Assembly (NCBI GenBank): GCA_022447025.1
Contig: JAKUUL010000003.1
Span: 1-47,761 of the forward strand
DNA length: 47,761 nt
Direction of reading: 5' to 3'
Source of the DNA: SAR86 cluster bacterium
GTDB taxonomy: Bacteria; Pseudomonadota; Gammaproteobacteria; Magnimaribacterales; Magnimaribacteraceae
The notes beneath the pieces are model-generated. The model ran no database searches, was not told the origin of the DNA, and saw only the letters and a list, made by a program, of their open reading frames with translations. The position numbers and the translations under genes are program-made. Below, piece by piece: positions 1 to 11,033 of the stretch. Within the stretch, counting starts at the first letter, position 1, and each line of letters starts with the position of its first letter.

Positions 1-2
1 TG

Positions 3-488
3 GGTCTTATTGAAGAAATGAATATCTCAATAAGAGATATTTACTCTATTGTAGATAAAATCGAACCTTTTCAAGGAGCGAGGGAATTTATTGATTGGGC
101 AAGAGATAATTTTCAAGTAACCAACGTTTCAGATTCTTTTTATCAATAAGCTTGTCCACTAATAAGAAAACTAGGAACACCTTCTATTATTTGCCATCAT
201 CTAGAAATTGAAGGAGAAAAATTGAAGGACTATTCCTTACGACAGCCTGAAAATAAAAAAAGAGTAGTACAGGCTTTGAAAGCTTTAAAATATAGAGTTT
301 TTGCTGCTGGTGATTCTTATAATGATATTCAAATGTTAACTGAGGCGGATTTAGGGCTATTCTTTCAGGCCCCTAGACACATAAGGGATGAATATAGCGA
401 TATAAATGGAGTGGAGAATTATGCTGAATTAAAAAAAGTTTTTTCAGAAGCATCGGAGTTTGTTAAAGAAAGTAAGGTTAGTTTATGA
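3..488 (+). pseudogene. thrH: ThrH-like phosphoserine phosphatase/homoserine phosphotransferase (HAD family), 5' end outside window, interrupted by in-frame TAA at 147-149
   Basis: Reading frame from base 3 gives ...EPFQGAREFIDWARDNFQVTNVSDSFYQ*ACPLIRKLGTPSIICHHLEIEGEKLKDYSLRQPENKKRVVQALKALKYRVFAAGDSYNDIQML..., which matches ThrH as recalled (SDTFYEF.QPLMRQLGFPTLLCHKLEI..., AAGDSYND) on both sides of the stop without a frameshift. Confidence 0.75.
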
Positions 489-1363
489 ATGCAAAGGTCT
501 CTCAAGGTAAAAAGTTAAAACAGGCTATTTCTGAAAATACCCCTCTACAAATTGTTGGTACAGTGAATGCGTATTCTTCTCTTTTAGCGGAGAAAAAGGG
601 CCATAAAGCAATTTATCTATCTGGAGGTGGGGTAGCAGCTTCCAGCATGGGTCTTCCTGATCTAGGGATAACTACTTTGCAGGATGTGTTAATCGATGTT
701 GAAAGAATTACTAGCGTATGTGAGTTACCCCTGCTTGTAGATGCTGATACTGGTTGGGGGGGTGCTTTTAATATCTCAAGAATGGTTAAGAGTATGATCA
801 CTTCAGGGGCTGCGGGTATCCATATCGAAGATCAAGTTGAACAAAAAAGATGCGGCCACAGGCCAAATAAAGAACTAGTTTCTTCTGAAGAAATGCAAAA
901 TAGAATAAAAGCAGGGGTAGATGCAAAAACAGACTCTGATTTTATGATTATGGCCAGAACTGATGCCATAGCTAACGAAGGACTTGATTCTGCTTTAGGT
1001 AGGGCAGCTTCTTATGTGGAAGCTGGTGCTGATGCCATCTTTGCGGAAGCCATTACAGAAATTGAAGATTACAAGAAATTTTCAGAAAATTTAAATGTAC
1101 CTATCTTGGCTAACATTACGGAATTTGGTAAAACACCTTTATTCTCAAAGGAAGAGCTAAAAGAGGCAGGTGTCGACATGATTCTCTACCCTTTATCTGC
1201 TTTTAGAGCTATGAGTAAGGCGGCTGAAGGGGTTTATTCAGAGATTCTTGAGAAGGGGACTCAACAGGACTTAATTGATAGAATGCAAACCAGAGATGAA
1301 CTTTATGAAGTACTCGATTATCATACTTTTGAGAAGAAACTTGATGATCTATTTGAAGAGTAG
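485..1363 (+). CDS. prpB: Methylisocitrate lyase
   Basis: 292 aa; isocitrate lyase/PEP mutase family motifs [39 protein letters not shown]; followed by prpC and prpD. Confidence 0.95.
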   Translation: MNAKVSQGKKLKQAISENTPLQIVGTVNAYSSLLAEKKGHKAIYLSGGGVAASSMGLPDLGITTLQDVLIDVERITSVCELPLLVDADTGWGGAFNISRMVKSMITSGAAGIHIEDQVEQKRCGHRPNKELVSSEEMQNRIKAGVDAKTDSDFMIMARTDAIANEGLDSALGRAASYVEAGADAIFAEAITEIEDYKKFSENLNVPILANITEFGKTPLFSKEELKEAGVDMILYPLSAFRAMSKAAEGVYSEILEKGTQQDLIDRMQTRDELYEVLDYHTFEKKLDDLFEE

Positions 1364-1377
1364 ACAAGAAAAATAAT

Positions 1378-2502
1378 ATGGCAGAAAAGAAATTAGAAGG
1401 AGCAGGATTAAGGGGGCAGGTAGCTGGCCACACCGCTCTTTCAACTGTTGGAAAGGCAGGAAAAGGTTTGACCTACAGAGGCTATGCTATTGAAGAGTTA
1501 GCAGAAAAAGCCACGTTTGAAGAAGTGGCTTATATGCTCCTTTACGGGCATCTACCAAATCAGTCTGAATACGATGAGTATTCAGCTAAATTAAAATCTT
1601 ATAGAAGGCTTCCTGATGAGCTAAAAGAAGTATTGCAAAGGGTTCCTAAGAGCACTCATCCAATGGACGTGTTGAGAACGGGAAGTTCTATGTTAGGTAA
1701 TTTAGAGCCAGAAGGAGATTTTTCAAATCAAAACGAAACTGCTGACAGAATCTTAGCTGCTATGCCTTCTATTATTACTTATTGGTACCGTTTTTCTCAT
1801 CAAGGTGAAACTATAGAAACAGAGACAGACCATCCTACAATGGGAGGTCAATTTTTATCTTTGCTTACGGGAGAAGAACCTAGTGAAGAACATGCTAGAT
1901 TCCTGGATGTTTCATTAATTCTATATGCTGAGCATGGTTTTAATGCTTCTACTTTTACAGCTAGAATTTGTGCTTCTACTCTTTCAGATATGCATTCATG
2001 TGTTACTGGAGCCATTGGAACCTTAAGAGGACCTCTACATGGAGGGGCTAATGAAGCTGCGATGGAGACTATTGAAAAGTTCTCTTCTAGAGAAGAAGCC
2101 AATGAAGGCATTAAGAAAATGTTAGCAAACAAAGAAAAAATAATGGGATTTGGGCATGCTGTTTATACTAATGAAGATCCTCGAAATAAGATTGTTAAAG
2201 CTTGGGCAAAGAAATTAGGTGAATCAAGTGGGGATAGTCTTCTCTACGAGGTTTCTGAAGAGGTTGAGACTGTTATGACAGAAGAAAAAGATTTATTTGC
2301 TAACACTGATTTTTATATGGCCTCGGCTTATCATTATCTTGGTATTCCAACACCAATTTTTACACCCCTTTTTGTAATAGGTAGGACTTCAGGTTGGACA
2401 GCCAATGTGATGGAACAGAGAGCAGACAACAGAATCATTCGACCCAGTGAAGAATATACCGGCCCTGATAAATCAGAATGGGTCGATATGACTGACCGTT
2501 AA
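1378..2502 (+). CDS. prpC: 2-methylcitrate synthase
   Basis: Citrate synthase family (GLRGQVAGHTALSTVGKAGKGLTYRGYAIEELA, GPLHGGANEAAM, MGFGHAVY), between prpB and prpD. Confidence 0.94.
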   Translation: MAEKKLEGAGLRGQVAGHTALSTVGKAGKGLTYRGYAIEELAEKATFEEVAYMLLYGHLPNQSEYDEYSAKLKSYRRLPDELKEVLQRVPKSTHPMDVLRTGSSMLGNLEPEGDFSNQNETADRILAAMPSIITYWYRFSHQGETIETETDHPTMGGQFLSLLTGEEPSEEHARFLDVSLILYAEHGFNASTFTARICASTLSDMHSCVTGAIGTLRGPLHGGANEAAMETIEKFSSREEANEGIKKMLANKEKIMGFGHAVYTNEDPRNKIVKAWAKKLGESSGDSLLYEVSEEVETVMTEEKDLFANTDFYMASAYHYLGIPTPIFTPLFVIGRTSGWTANVMEQRADNRIIRPSEEYTGPDKSEWVDMTDR

Positions 2503-2520
2503 ATAACTAAGGAAAATAAT

Positions 2521-3972
2521 ATGACTGGAAACGTTGACTCTAACGTTCGACCTGATCCAGATCAGATACTGGTTAAGATTGCTGACTATGTTCTGGATAA
2601 AAATATAGAAAGTAAAGAAGCTTTAACAACAGCTCGATATTGTTTAATGGATACTCTGGGCTGCGGGTTGTTGGCTCTAACTTTTGATGATTGCAAAAAT
2701 CTATTGGGACCTTATGTAGAGAATACGAACGTTCCCAACGGAGTGCGAGTACCTGGTACAAAACACATACTTGATCCAGTAAAAGGGGCTTGGGATATTG
2801 GGGCGATTATTCGATGGCTAGATTTCAATGACACTTGGCTAGCGGCTGAGTGGGGGCATCCATCAGATAATTTAGGAGGAATTTTGTCGGCAGCAGATTT
2901 TATTTCTCAACAGAATATTGCAGTCGGAAAACCTGGTCTAACCATGCATGATGTTCTGATAAGCATGATAAAAGCTCACGAAATACAGGGTATTCTTGCT
3001 CTAGAAAACAGTTTCAACAGGGTGGGATTGGATCATGTAGTGCTGGTCAAAATAGCCTCTACAGCAGTCGTAGCTTCTTTATTTGGTCTCACTAAAGAAG
3101 AAACAATAGCTGCTCTATCTCAAGCATTTGTTGATGGGCAAAGCCTAAGGACCTACAGGCATGCTCCAAATGCAGGTCCCAGGAAATCCTGGGCAGCAGG
3201 AGATGCTACTAGTAGAGCACTTCAACTGGTCCTTTTAACTCAGAAAGGTCAAATAGGCTACCCAAGTGCTATAAGTGCCCCAACTTGGGGATTTCAAGAT
3301 GTTCTCTTTAAAGGACAAGAATTAAGACTGCCTCAAGAATTTGATTCTTATGTAATGGAAAATATTTTATTTAAGATCTCTTATCCAGCTGAATTTCATG
3401 CACAAACTGCAGTGGAAGCTGCTGTTATTCTTCACCCAGAAACTAAAGACAAGGGATTCGACAACATAGAAAAGATTGTCATTACTACCCATGAATCTGC
3501 AATCAGAATTATTAGTAAAGAGGGCCATCTCAATAACCCCGCTGATCGAGATCACTGTATTCAATACATGACAGCAATAGGTTTATTAAAAGGAAATTTG
3601 ATAGCCGAAGATTATGAAGATGATGTTGCTTCGGACCCTTTGATAGATTCTTTAAGAAGTAAAATGGTTATAGAAGAGGACCCTAGATACAGCAAAGAAT
3701 ATCTTGAAGCTGACAAGAGATCTATTGCTAATGCAATTCAAATCTACTTTTCAGATGGAAGTTTTACAGACAAGGTCGAAGTTGAATATCCTATTGGTCA
3801 TAAAAGGAGAAGAGAAGAGGGCATTCCTATCTTAATAGAAAAGTTTAAGACCAATCTTGCTACTCAGTTCTCAAATTCTAGATTAGATGAAATCAATAGC
3901 CTTTGCTTGGACCAATCTACTCTAGAGAAAACTGTGGTTTCTGATTTTATGAATCTTCTGGTAGCGGAATAG
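2521..3972 (+). CDS. prpD: 2-methylcitrate dehydratase
   Basis: MmgE/PrpD family (DTLGCGLLAL, WLDFNDTWLAAEWGHPSDNLGGIL, YPAEFHAQTAVEAA); third gene of prp cluster. Confidence 0.95.
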   Translation: MTGNVDSNVRPDPDQILVKIADYVLDKNIESKEALTTARYCLMDTLGCGLLALTFDDCKNLLGPYVENTNVPNGVRVPGTKHILDPVKGAWDIGAIIRWLDFNDTWLAAEWGHPSDNLGGILSAADFISQQNIAVGKPGLTMHDVLISMIKAHEIQGILALENSFNRVGLDHVVLVKIASTAVVASLFGLTKEETIAALSQAFVDGQSLRTYRHAPNAGPRKSWAAGDATSRALQLVLLTQKGQIGYPSAISAPTWGFQDVLFKGQELRLPQEFDSYVMENILFKISYPAEFHAQTAVEAAVILHPETKDKGFDNIEKIVITTHESAIRIISKEGHLNNPADRDHCIQYMTAIGLLKGNLIAEDYEDDVASDPLIDSLRSKMVIEEDPRYSKEYLEADKRSIANAIQIYFSDGSFTDKVEVEYPIGHKRRREEGIPILIEKFKTNLATQFSNSRLDEINSLCLDQSTLEKTVVSDFMNLLVAE

Positions 3973-6061
3973 TAATTCTGGATTCCATGTTCTCATCTTC
4001 ATTGAAATTACTATAAAAAGTATCTTTTAATTTTTCAGCAGCATACAAATCCATTTGATCATCAAAGTGTGGAGAGACGCTATCTTGTGTGGCGCTACCG
4101 TATTGATGAATACTCTCAGATTTTAAGTTTCCATTTTTGTCCCATTCGACGTAAATATATAAGCCATCTCCACCTTGAGCTTTTAAGTAACCTTCTTTTT
4201 GTTGTCTTCCGTAGATAGCCCTTAAGGTGTCGGGACCTCCTTGAACAGAAATTTTCTTATCTCCTCTTACAAGAAAGTTTCTTTCTGACCAAAGAGGATC
4301 TAGCCGTCCGTAGATTTTATTCATCTGATCTACGCATTCTCTAAATACTGTTTCAACTGGAGGTGGGGATCTCTGTCCTTGTTCAGCAAGCCATTCAGGG
4401 CTTATTGTACATACACCTAAGGCGGCTGATCTGTTGTTAAAGTCAGTTTTTAAATCCCAATCTTTTAGTATTCTTTGAGCATCTATTAAGTCTTTCTCTT
4501 CAAAGTTTATTTCAAAAATCTGTTCAAGATATTTATAAGCTCTTGAATTTTTTGAATAAGAATTATCAAACTTAATATTTTTAAATTTCTTTTCTGAGAC
4601 ATATTCTGTTTCTGAAAATAATTCGAGGCCTCTATTTGCTCGATTTGTCATTCTTGTTTGTAAACCCAAAGTAGAAGAGTAGTCAGAGGGAGATAAATTG
4701 CTTTCCTCAGAAGTGACTTTAAAGGGATCTTGGTTGGTGCTAATTAACCAACCTGATTTCGGGTTTATTAATAGAGGTATGCCTTTTAAAGGAACTATCT
4801 CATTCCAAACAAGAGAAGATTTAGTACCGTCAACGGGATGAGTCCAATCAATTCCTTCTTTTCTTTTTGGAGAAGAAGAATTGTGCAAAAAAATGATGTT
4901 AGATTCTTTATCAGCATAAACTGCATTAAATGAAACTATTGATCTGAGTTTCATTGCATCCAACCAATCTTTCTTATTTTTTGATTTATTTAATCTATAC
5001 CATTGCTCAACTTGTTTGATATCTTCCATCCCGCTAAAACGTATGGCATAAACGCCGTGATCTGTTTCTAATACTGGACCATGAATTGAATATTTAGCTT
5101 CTCTATTAAAAGTCCACCAAAAAGGGCCCCATAATTTTATTGGTAACTTAAGGTTCTTCTTTTTAAAAGGAACCCATTTACCATCTAGCCAATATTCATT
5201 ATCGTCTTCGGGATTTACTTTGAGTAAAAAAGAATCCGAAAGGTCAGGTTTATTTACAGTAAATCCCCAACCTAGATTTTCATTAAAACCAACAAAAATA
5301 AAGGGAGACCCTGGAAAAACTCCACCCATCATATTCCAGCCTTCCTCACTTTTTACATGAGCTTCATACCAAGCTACTGGTCCCTCTAGAGGTTGATGAG
5401 AATTAATCATCAGGCGGGTGCTTCCATCACCAGTTTTATTCGGATTAGCAGAAAATGCATTTGAGCCGAGAACCAAGTCCTGCCATTCAAGAAGGTTAGA
5501 TCTGTATTCAGCTGTTTCTTTTTCGGCTAGCCCTTTTCCGCTTTGCAGCTTCTCTATTGAGCTAATAACCCCAGAGAAGAAAAGATTTTGTAAAGAAAAA
5601 CCAACAACAATATCTTCTTTAGTAATTGGGAAATCTTTAATGTAATCACTTTTTGGATTTAAAGCAGCCCAATAATTCAATCCATCAGCGTAAGCTTCAA
5701 TAACTTTTTTAACTTCTAGAGAAAGATCTATTTCATATCTTGAGTTAACTCTTTCTCTTATCTCAAGCGTCTTTATTAAGTAGTCAGTTATCGCTCCATC
5801 GAAACCTTCTTTTAACCCCATTTGTGCTCTATACAAAGCCATATTGGCTATCAAGTTCTTAATGTCATCTTCTGCGTGTGCATAGGCTATCCCAAATGCT
5901 ACATCAGCATCTGTTTTCCCCTCTATGTGCGGTACACCCCATATATCTCGAGTAACTATTGCCTCATAATTTTTTGCTTTTTGTAAGGCTTCCGCTTTGA
6001 AATCAGCGTTGAGTATCTGCAAAAAGAAAGAAAATAAAAGAATATAAAGAATCTTCTTCAT
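3947..6061 (-). CDS. Penicillin acylase family Ntn-hydrolase (possible acyl-homoserine lactone acylase)
   Basis: 704 aa with N-terminal signal-like segment, RDIWGVPHIEGKTDADVAFGIAYAHAEDD, candidate autoprocessing G|SNAFS (Ser nucleophile), GFNENLGWGFTVN. Substrate is not determinable from sequence. Confidence 0.88.
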   Translation of the reverse strand: MKKILYILLFSFFLQILNADFKAEALQKAKNYEAIVTRDIWGVPHIEGKTDADVAFGIAYAHAEDDIKNLIANMALYRAQMGLKEGFDGAITDYLIKTLEIRERVNSRYEIDLSLEVKKVIEAYADGLNYWAALNPKSDYIKDFPITKEDIVVGFSLQNLFFSGVISSIEKLQSGKGLAEKETAEYRSNLLEWQDLVLGSNAFSANPNKTGDGSTRLMINSHQPLEGPVAWYEAHVKSEEGWNMMGGVFPGSPFIFVGFNENLGWGFTVNKPDLSDSFLLKVNPEDDNEYWLDGKWVPFKKKNLKLPIKLWGPFWWTFNREAKYSIHGPVLETDHGVYAIRFSGMEDIKQVEQWYRLNKSKNKKDWLDAMKLRSIVSFNAVYADKESNIIFLHNSSSPKRKEGIDWTHPVDGTKSSLVWNEIVPLKGIPLLINPKSGWLISTNQDPFKVTSEESNLSPSDYSSTLGLQTRMTNRANRGLELFSETEYVSEKKFKNIKFDNSYSKNSRAYKYLEQIFEINFEEKDLIDAQRILKDWDLKTDFNNRSAALGVCTISPEWLAEQGQRSPPPVETVFRECVDQMNKIYGRLDPLWSERNFLVRGDKKISVQGGPDTLRAIYGRQQKEGYLKAQGGDGLYIYVEWDKNGNLKSESIHQYGSATQDSVSPHFDDQMDLYAAEKLKDTFYSNFNEDENMESRITIPLPEDS

Positions 6062-6702
6062 ATTATTGGAAAATCTAGAAGATCTTGTAAATCCTGTAAG
6101 GCATCTTCTGCTCTGACCACTTTTATAGTCTTCATACCTAAAGCCTTTGCTGGTTTTAAATTTATGCCTAAGTCATCTAAAAAAATTACTTCATTTGGAT
6201 TCACTTTTCCTCGGTTACAGGCTAATTGGTAGAACTTAGGATCAGGTTTTCGGACGTTTTCTTTGCTTGATTCAAATACAAAATCAAATAACCCCATGAT
6301 TTCTTGATGGGTTCCTGAAATAGCTGCATTGTTCGTTTCCAACTCCTGATCTTTAGCAGATTGGATATTATTGGTTAAGCAGCCTTGGATAAGTTTATCT
6401 TTTATTTCGCGAAGAGCTTTAACCATTTCGGGCCTAATTTGACCCTTTAGCAATGCTAGGACTTGTTTGCCAGGTACTGAATGACCAAATTGTTGGCTTT
6501 CGACCTCAAATAGAGAATCAAATTCTTCTTGATCAATTTCACTTCTTTCTAATTTGGCCCAAGCATTATTATCGGGATTAGTAGAATTAATGGTTCTGAT
6601 CAAATCTTTAGGTAAATTCTTTGATTCTTCGTAGATATTGAATGAATCAAAGGGGCTGGTAGTTATAACTCCTCCAAAGTCCCAAAATACAGCTCTAATC
6701 AT
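6058..6702 (-). CDS. HAD-superfamily (subfamily IA) hydrolase
   Basis: MIRAVFWDFGGVITTSPFDSF, CLTNNI, RKPDPKFYQLA, IFLDDLGINLKPAKALGM; start/stop overlap (ATGA-type) with the downstream acylase. Confidence 0.88.
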   Translation of the reverse strand: MIRAVFWDFGGVITTSPFDSFNIYEESKNLPKDLIRTINSTNPDNNAWAKLERSEIDQEEFDSLFEVESQQFGHSVPGKQVLALLKGQIRPEMVKALREIKDKLIQGCLTNNIQSAKDQELETNNAAISGTHQEIMGLFDFVFESSKENVRKPDPKFYQLACNRGKVNPNEVIFLDDLGINLKPAKALGMKTIKVVRAEDALQDLQDLLDFPII

Positions 6703-6787
6703 GGTTTTAATCCTTTATTGAGGGCTGCAGTATATTAAAAAAAGTGAAAATAATACTATTTAAACTACCTAAAAAGCACAAAAAACC

Positions 6788-6793
6788 TATAAT
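6788..6793 (+). promoter_or_regulatory. Putative -10 element (TATAAT) upstream of aroC
   Basis: Exact TATAAT in the HAD/aroC divergent intergenic region, about 31 bp before the aroC ATG; -35 is unclear. Confidence 0.35.
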
Positions 6794-6824
6794 CGCACCC
6801 CCGAAATTAGCTTAAGATAAGAAA

Positions 6825-7922
6825 ATGTCTGGAAATACAACTGGAAAACTCTTTAATGTGACCACTTTTGGTGAGAGTCACGGTGTTGCTATGGGTTGTA
6901 TTGTTGATGGATGCCCTCCAGGAATGGACTTAACTGAGGCAGATATTCAGACTTATTTAGATAAAAGGAAGCCAGGTTCATCTAAATTCACCACACAAAG
7001 AAAAGAAGATGACAAAGTAGAAATTTTATCAGGAGTTTTTGAAGGTAAGACAACTGGAACTCCTATAGGACTTTTAATAAGAAATAAGGACCAAAAGTCA
7101 AAGGATTATGAAAAATTAAAAGATGTCTTTAGACCCTCTCATGCAGATTATTCGTATACCCAAAAATATGGGATAAGAGATCACAGGGGTGGGGGAAGAG
7201 CATCTGCAAGAGAAACAACCATGCGAGTAGCTGCAGGCTCTATTGCTAGAAAATACCTAAAAGAAAGTTCAGGCATCGAGATCACTGGCTATCTAAGTCA
7301 AATTGGGCATATTAAAATTAGCGAAATAGATTTTAATGAAATCGACAAAAACCCTTTTTTCAGCCCTGATAAAAAAATAATTCCTGAGATAGAAAAGCTG
7401 ATTAATAAACTGCGTGAGGAAGGAGACTCAATAGGTGCGAAAATAACTGTGAATGTTACAAATTTACCTCCTGGGTTAGGAGAACCAGTTTTCGACAAAC
7501 TGGATAGTGAGATAGCTAAGGCGTTAATGGGTATAAATGCTGTTAAAGGAGTTGAAATTGGAGCAGGGTTCTCTGTCATAGAAGCCAAAGGGTCTGAAAG
7601 TAGAGATGAAATGTCTCCAGAAGGGTTTAAATCTAATTCCTCTGGAGGAACTTCGGGAGGAATATCAACCGGACAAGATTTAATAGCTAGCATAGCCTTA
7701 AAGCCAACTTCTAGCATAGCTAAAGAAGGAGACACTGTAGACAAGGAAGGCAAGGCAGCTAAGATCAAGGTAACGGGTCGTCATGATCCTTGTGTAGGGA
7801 TTAGAGCTACACCTATAGCTGAATCAATGGTCGCTCTGGTTTTAATAGATCATTTACTTCGGAATAGAGGCCAAAATGCTGACGTAAAATCAGAAGTACC
7901 TGAAATACCATCTAAAGGGTAA
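6825..7922 (+). CDS. aroC: Chorismate synthase
   Basis: [70 protein letters not shown]. Confidence 0.98.
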   Translation: MSGNTTGKLFNVTTFGESHGVAMGCIVDGCPPGMDLTEADIQTYLDKRKPGSSKFTTQRKEDDKVEILSGVFEGKTTGTPIGLLIRNKDQKSKDYEKLKDVFRPSHADYSYTQKYGIRDHRGGGRASARETTMRVAAGSIARKYLKESSGIEITGYLSQIGHIKISEIDFNEIDKNPFFSPDKKIIPEIEKLINKLREEGDSIGAKITVNVTNLPPGLGEPVFDKLDSEIAKALMGINAVKGVEIGAGFSVIEAKGSESRDEMSPEGFKSNSSGGTSGGISTGQDLIASIALKPTSSIAKEGDTVDKEGKAAKIKVTGRHDPCVGIRATPIAESMVALVLIDHLLRNRGQNADVKSEVPEIPSKG

Positions 7923-7927
7923 AAGTT

Positions 7928-9322
7928 ATGCCAAGAACTCTTTACGATAAATTATGGGATCTCCATGAAGTCACGCAAAGGGAAGATGGAACTTATCTTC
8001 TGTATATTGATAGACATTTAATTCATGAAGTGACTTCGCCTCAGGCTTTTGAAGGATTAAGATTAGCTGGAAGAAAACCTTGGAGAACTTCTTCAAATAA
8101 AGCAACTCCTGATCACAATATACCTACTACAGATAGACAATTGGGCTTAAAAGGAATTAAAGATGAAGTGTCTAAGTTACAAGTGACAACTTTAGATGAT
8201 AACTGTAAAGAACATGGGATCGAACAGTTTGATATAGAGGATGAAAGACAGGGTATTGTTCACGTTGTAGGTCCAGAACAGGGGATAACTCTTCCCGGAA
8301 TGACCGTTGTATGTGGAGACTCTCATACTTCTACGCATGGTGCACTAGGATCATTAGCTATGGGAATTGGTACTTCTGAAGTTGAACATGTTCTAGCTAC
8401 TCAATGCTTGGTGGCTACTAAGCAGAAAAATATGAATGTTCAGATAAATAATGTACTTCCAAAAGGGGTCTATTCAAAAGATTTAACTATGAGCGTTATA
8501 GGAAAAATAGGTACTGCTGGAGCTACAGGATATGCAATTGAATATTCTGGGCAGGCAATAGAATCAATGTCCATAGAAGCAAGAATGACCGTATGTAATA
8601 TGGCCATAGAAGCAGGTGCTAGGGCGGGTATGGTTGCTTTCGATGAAATCACTTTAGATTATGTTAAAGGTAAGCCATACGCTCCATCAGGAACCCAATG
8701 GGACAATGCCATAGACCTATGGAAAGATCTAAAAACTGATTTAGGAGCTCATTTTGATGAAACAATCAAATTTGATGCGAGTGAATTAAAACCTCAAGTT
8801 TCTTGGGGTACTTCTCCTGAAATGGTAATAGATATAGATTCTGTTGTTCCAGAGCCTAAATCTAATTCTGAATCTAATGCACTTGATTATATGGGGCTTA
8901 AAACAGGTATGAAACCTGAGGACATTAAACTGGATCAAGTATTCATAGGTTCTTGTACCAATTCAAGGTTGGAAGATTTAAGAATTGCTGCAGAAATTGT
9001 CAAAGGTAATAAGGTTAGTAAAAGTTTAAAGAGAGCTATTGTGGTACCTGGATCAGGATTGGTATCAAAGGCAGCTATAGAGGAAGGTTTAGATCAGGTT
9101 TTCATGGAAGCCGGATTTGAGTGGAGAGCCCCTGGTTGTTCTATGTGCCTAGGAATGAATCCTGATCAACTCGATGAAGGTGATCACTGTGCTTCAACAT
9201 CAAATAGAAACTTTGAAGGCAGGCAAGGCTATAAAGGAAGAACTCATTTAGTTAGTCCAGCCACAGCAGCTGCAGCAGCTATAGCAGGAAATTTTGTAGA
9301 TGTAAGGAGTATCGTAGGATGA
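7928..9322 (+). CDS. leuC: 3-isopropylmalate dehydratase large subunit
   Basis: [71 protein letters not shown]. Confidence 0.98.
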   Translation: MPRTLYDKLWDLHEVTQREDGTYLLYIDRHLIHEVTSPQAFEGLRLAGRKPWRTSSNKATPDHNIPTTDRQLGLKGIKDEVSKLQVTTLDDNCKEHGIEQFDIEDERQGIVHVVGPEQGITLPGMTVVCGDSHTSTHGALGSLAMGIGTSEVEHVLATQCLVATKQKNMNVQINNVLPKGVYSKDLTMSVIGKIGTAGATGYAIEYSGQAIESMSIEARMTVCNMAIEAGARAGMVAFDEITLDYVKGKPYAPSGTQWDNAIDLWKDLKTDLGAHFDETIKFDASELKPQVSWGTSPEMVIDIDSVVPEPKSNSESNALDYMGLKTGMKPEDIKLDQVFIGSCTNSRLEDLRIAAEIVKGNKVSKSLKRAIVVPGSGLVSKAAIEEGLDQVFMEAGFEWRAPGCSMCLGMNPDQLDEGDHCASTSNRNFEGRQGYKGRTHLVSPATAAAAAIAGNFVDVRSIVG

Positions 9323-9954
9323 ATGAGTACACCATACATTCAGCTAAAATGGTCCCTTTAGACAGATCTAATATTGATACGGATCAAATAATCCCTAAGC
9401 AGTTTCTCAAATCAATTAAAAAAACTGGTTTTGGACCTAATTTATTTGATTCTTGGAGATATTTAGATTCAGGGTATCCTGGACAGGACAATTCAAAAAG
9501 ACAAATAAATCCAGAATTCGTTCTAAATGATAAAAGATATGAAGAGTCTGAAATTCTGATTTCTAAAGCGAATTTTGGCTGTGGGTCAAGCAGAGAGCAC
9601 GCAGTATGGGCTATTCAAGATTATGGCATTAAGTGTGTTATTGCTGAAAGTTTTGCTGATATTTTTTATAACAACTGCTTTAAGAACGGACTTCTTGCAA
9701 TAGCGTTACCTAAAGATGCAATAGAAGAATTATTCAGAATAAGTGAGGAAGGTAAAAATATACACGTCGATCTAATAAATCAGGTCATCTTAGATTCAGC
9801 TGAATCAGAGATTGTTAAATTCGATATAGACAATTTCAGAAAAACTTGTGTACTAGAGGGTCTCGACGAAATAGGCATAAGTTTAAAACACTCTGAACTT
9901 ATTAAGAGCTTTGAAAAAAATAAAAAGGAAGTAACTCCTTGGATTTTTAAATGA
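9319..9954 (+). CDS. leuD: 3-isopropylmalate dehydratase small subunit
   Basis: [47 protein letters not shown]; overlaps leuC stop. Confidence 0.97.
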   Translation: MNEYTIHSAKMVPLDRSNIDTDQIIPKQFLKSIKKTGFGPNLFDSWRYLDSGYPGQDNSKRQINPEFVLNDKRYEESEILISKANFGCGSSREHAVWAIQDYGIKCVIAESFADIFYNNCFKNGLLAIALPKDAIEELFRISEEGKNIHVDLINQVILDSAESEIVKFDIDNFRKTCVLEGLDEIGISLKHSELIKSFEKNKKEVTPWIFK

Positions 9955-11033
9955 GTAAAAACAAGAAAAGAATACTTATTCTTCCAGGTGATGGTATAGG
10001 CCCTGAAGTTAGTGTTGTTGCCAAAAAACTTTTGGTTTTGTTAGATCAGAAATATTCTTTAGATCTAGAGGTTTCAGAAGGATTGTTGGGAGGAATAGCT
10101 TATGACCAAACTGGGGATCCTCTACCCAAGGAGACTTTAGACAAGGCAAAAGAAAATGAAGCGATACTCTTAGGAGCAGTAGGAGGACCTAAATGGGACC
10201 AGATTTCGTCTGAAAAAAGACCTGAAAAAGGTCTTTTAGGAATGAGATCTGAATTTGATTTCTTTGCAAATCTTAGACCCGCTATCTTATCGAAAGAGCT
10301 TGTCTCAGCTTCAACATTGAAAGAGGAAAAAGTAGCTGATTTAGATTTACTTATCGTTCGTGAATTAACAGGTGGTATTTATTTTGGAGAGCCTAGAGGA
10401 AAGGTTAAGGGCTCAGAAGAAGTCCTTAATACCATGAGATATAGCAAAGATGAAATAACCAGGATAGGAAGGGTGGCGTTTGAAGCAGCCAGAAAAAGGA
10501 GCGGGAAGCTTTGTTCAGTGGACAAAGCTAATGTACTAGAAGTTAGTTCCTTTTGGCGGAATACAATATCTGATCTTTCTCACGAATATCCCGAAGTAGA
10601 ATTAAGCCATATGTTGGTAGATAACGCTGCAATGCAATTAGTAAGAGAACCAAAGCAATTTGATGTCATAGTCACAGAAAACTTATTTGGAGATATCCTT
10701 TCTGATATAGCGGCAATGTTAACAGGCTCTATAGGTATGCTTCCTTCAGCCTCTCTTAACGATACAAACAAAGGTCTCTATGAACCAGTGCATGGATCTG
10801 CACCAGATATAGCCGGTAAGGATTTAGCTAATCCTTTAGCTTCGATCTTGTCCGTTGCCATGATGATGAGATATACCTTCGAAGAAGAAAAAGTGGCTTT
10901 GGCAATTGAACAAGCCGTAGAATCCGTTTTGGCTTTAGGTCAAAGAACCCAAGATATAGCTGGAAAGAAAGATGAAGTTATAGGCACAATTGAAATGGGG
11001 CAACTAGTTTTAAAAGAAATAGAGTCTAACTGA
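9951..11033 (+). CDS. leuB: 3-isopropylmalate dehydrogenase
   Basis: [49 protein letters not shown]. Confidence 0.98.
   Translation: MSKNKKRILILPGDGIGPEVSVVAKKLLVLLDQKYSLDLEVSEGLLGGIAYDQTGDPLPKETLDKAKENEAILLGAVGGPKWDQISSEKRPEKGLLGMRSEFDFFANLRPAILSKELVSASTLKEEKVADLDLLIVRELTGGIYFGEPRGKVKGSEEVLNTMRYSKDEITRIGRVAFEAARKRSGKLCSVDKANVLEVSSFWRNTISDLSHEYPEVELSHMLVDNAAMQLVREPKQFDVIVTENLFGDILSDIAAMLTGSIGMLPSASLNDTNKGLYEPVHGSAPDIAGKDLANPLASILSVAMMMRYTFEEEKVALAIEQAVESVLALGQRTQDIAGKKDEVIGTIEMGQLVLKEIESN

Noticed and set aside
147-149. In-frame TAA in thrH as possible stop-codon reassignment or recoding
   Set aside because: TAA ends many other genes in the window, so the code is standard; no recoding signal seen. 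Nonsense mutation or sequence error is simpler.
7298-7768. 156-aa minus-strand ORF inside aroC
   Set aside because: Antisense to conserved chorismate synthase; low-complexity Ser/Pro/Ile translation with no domain.
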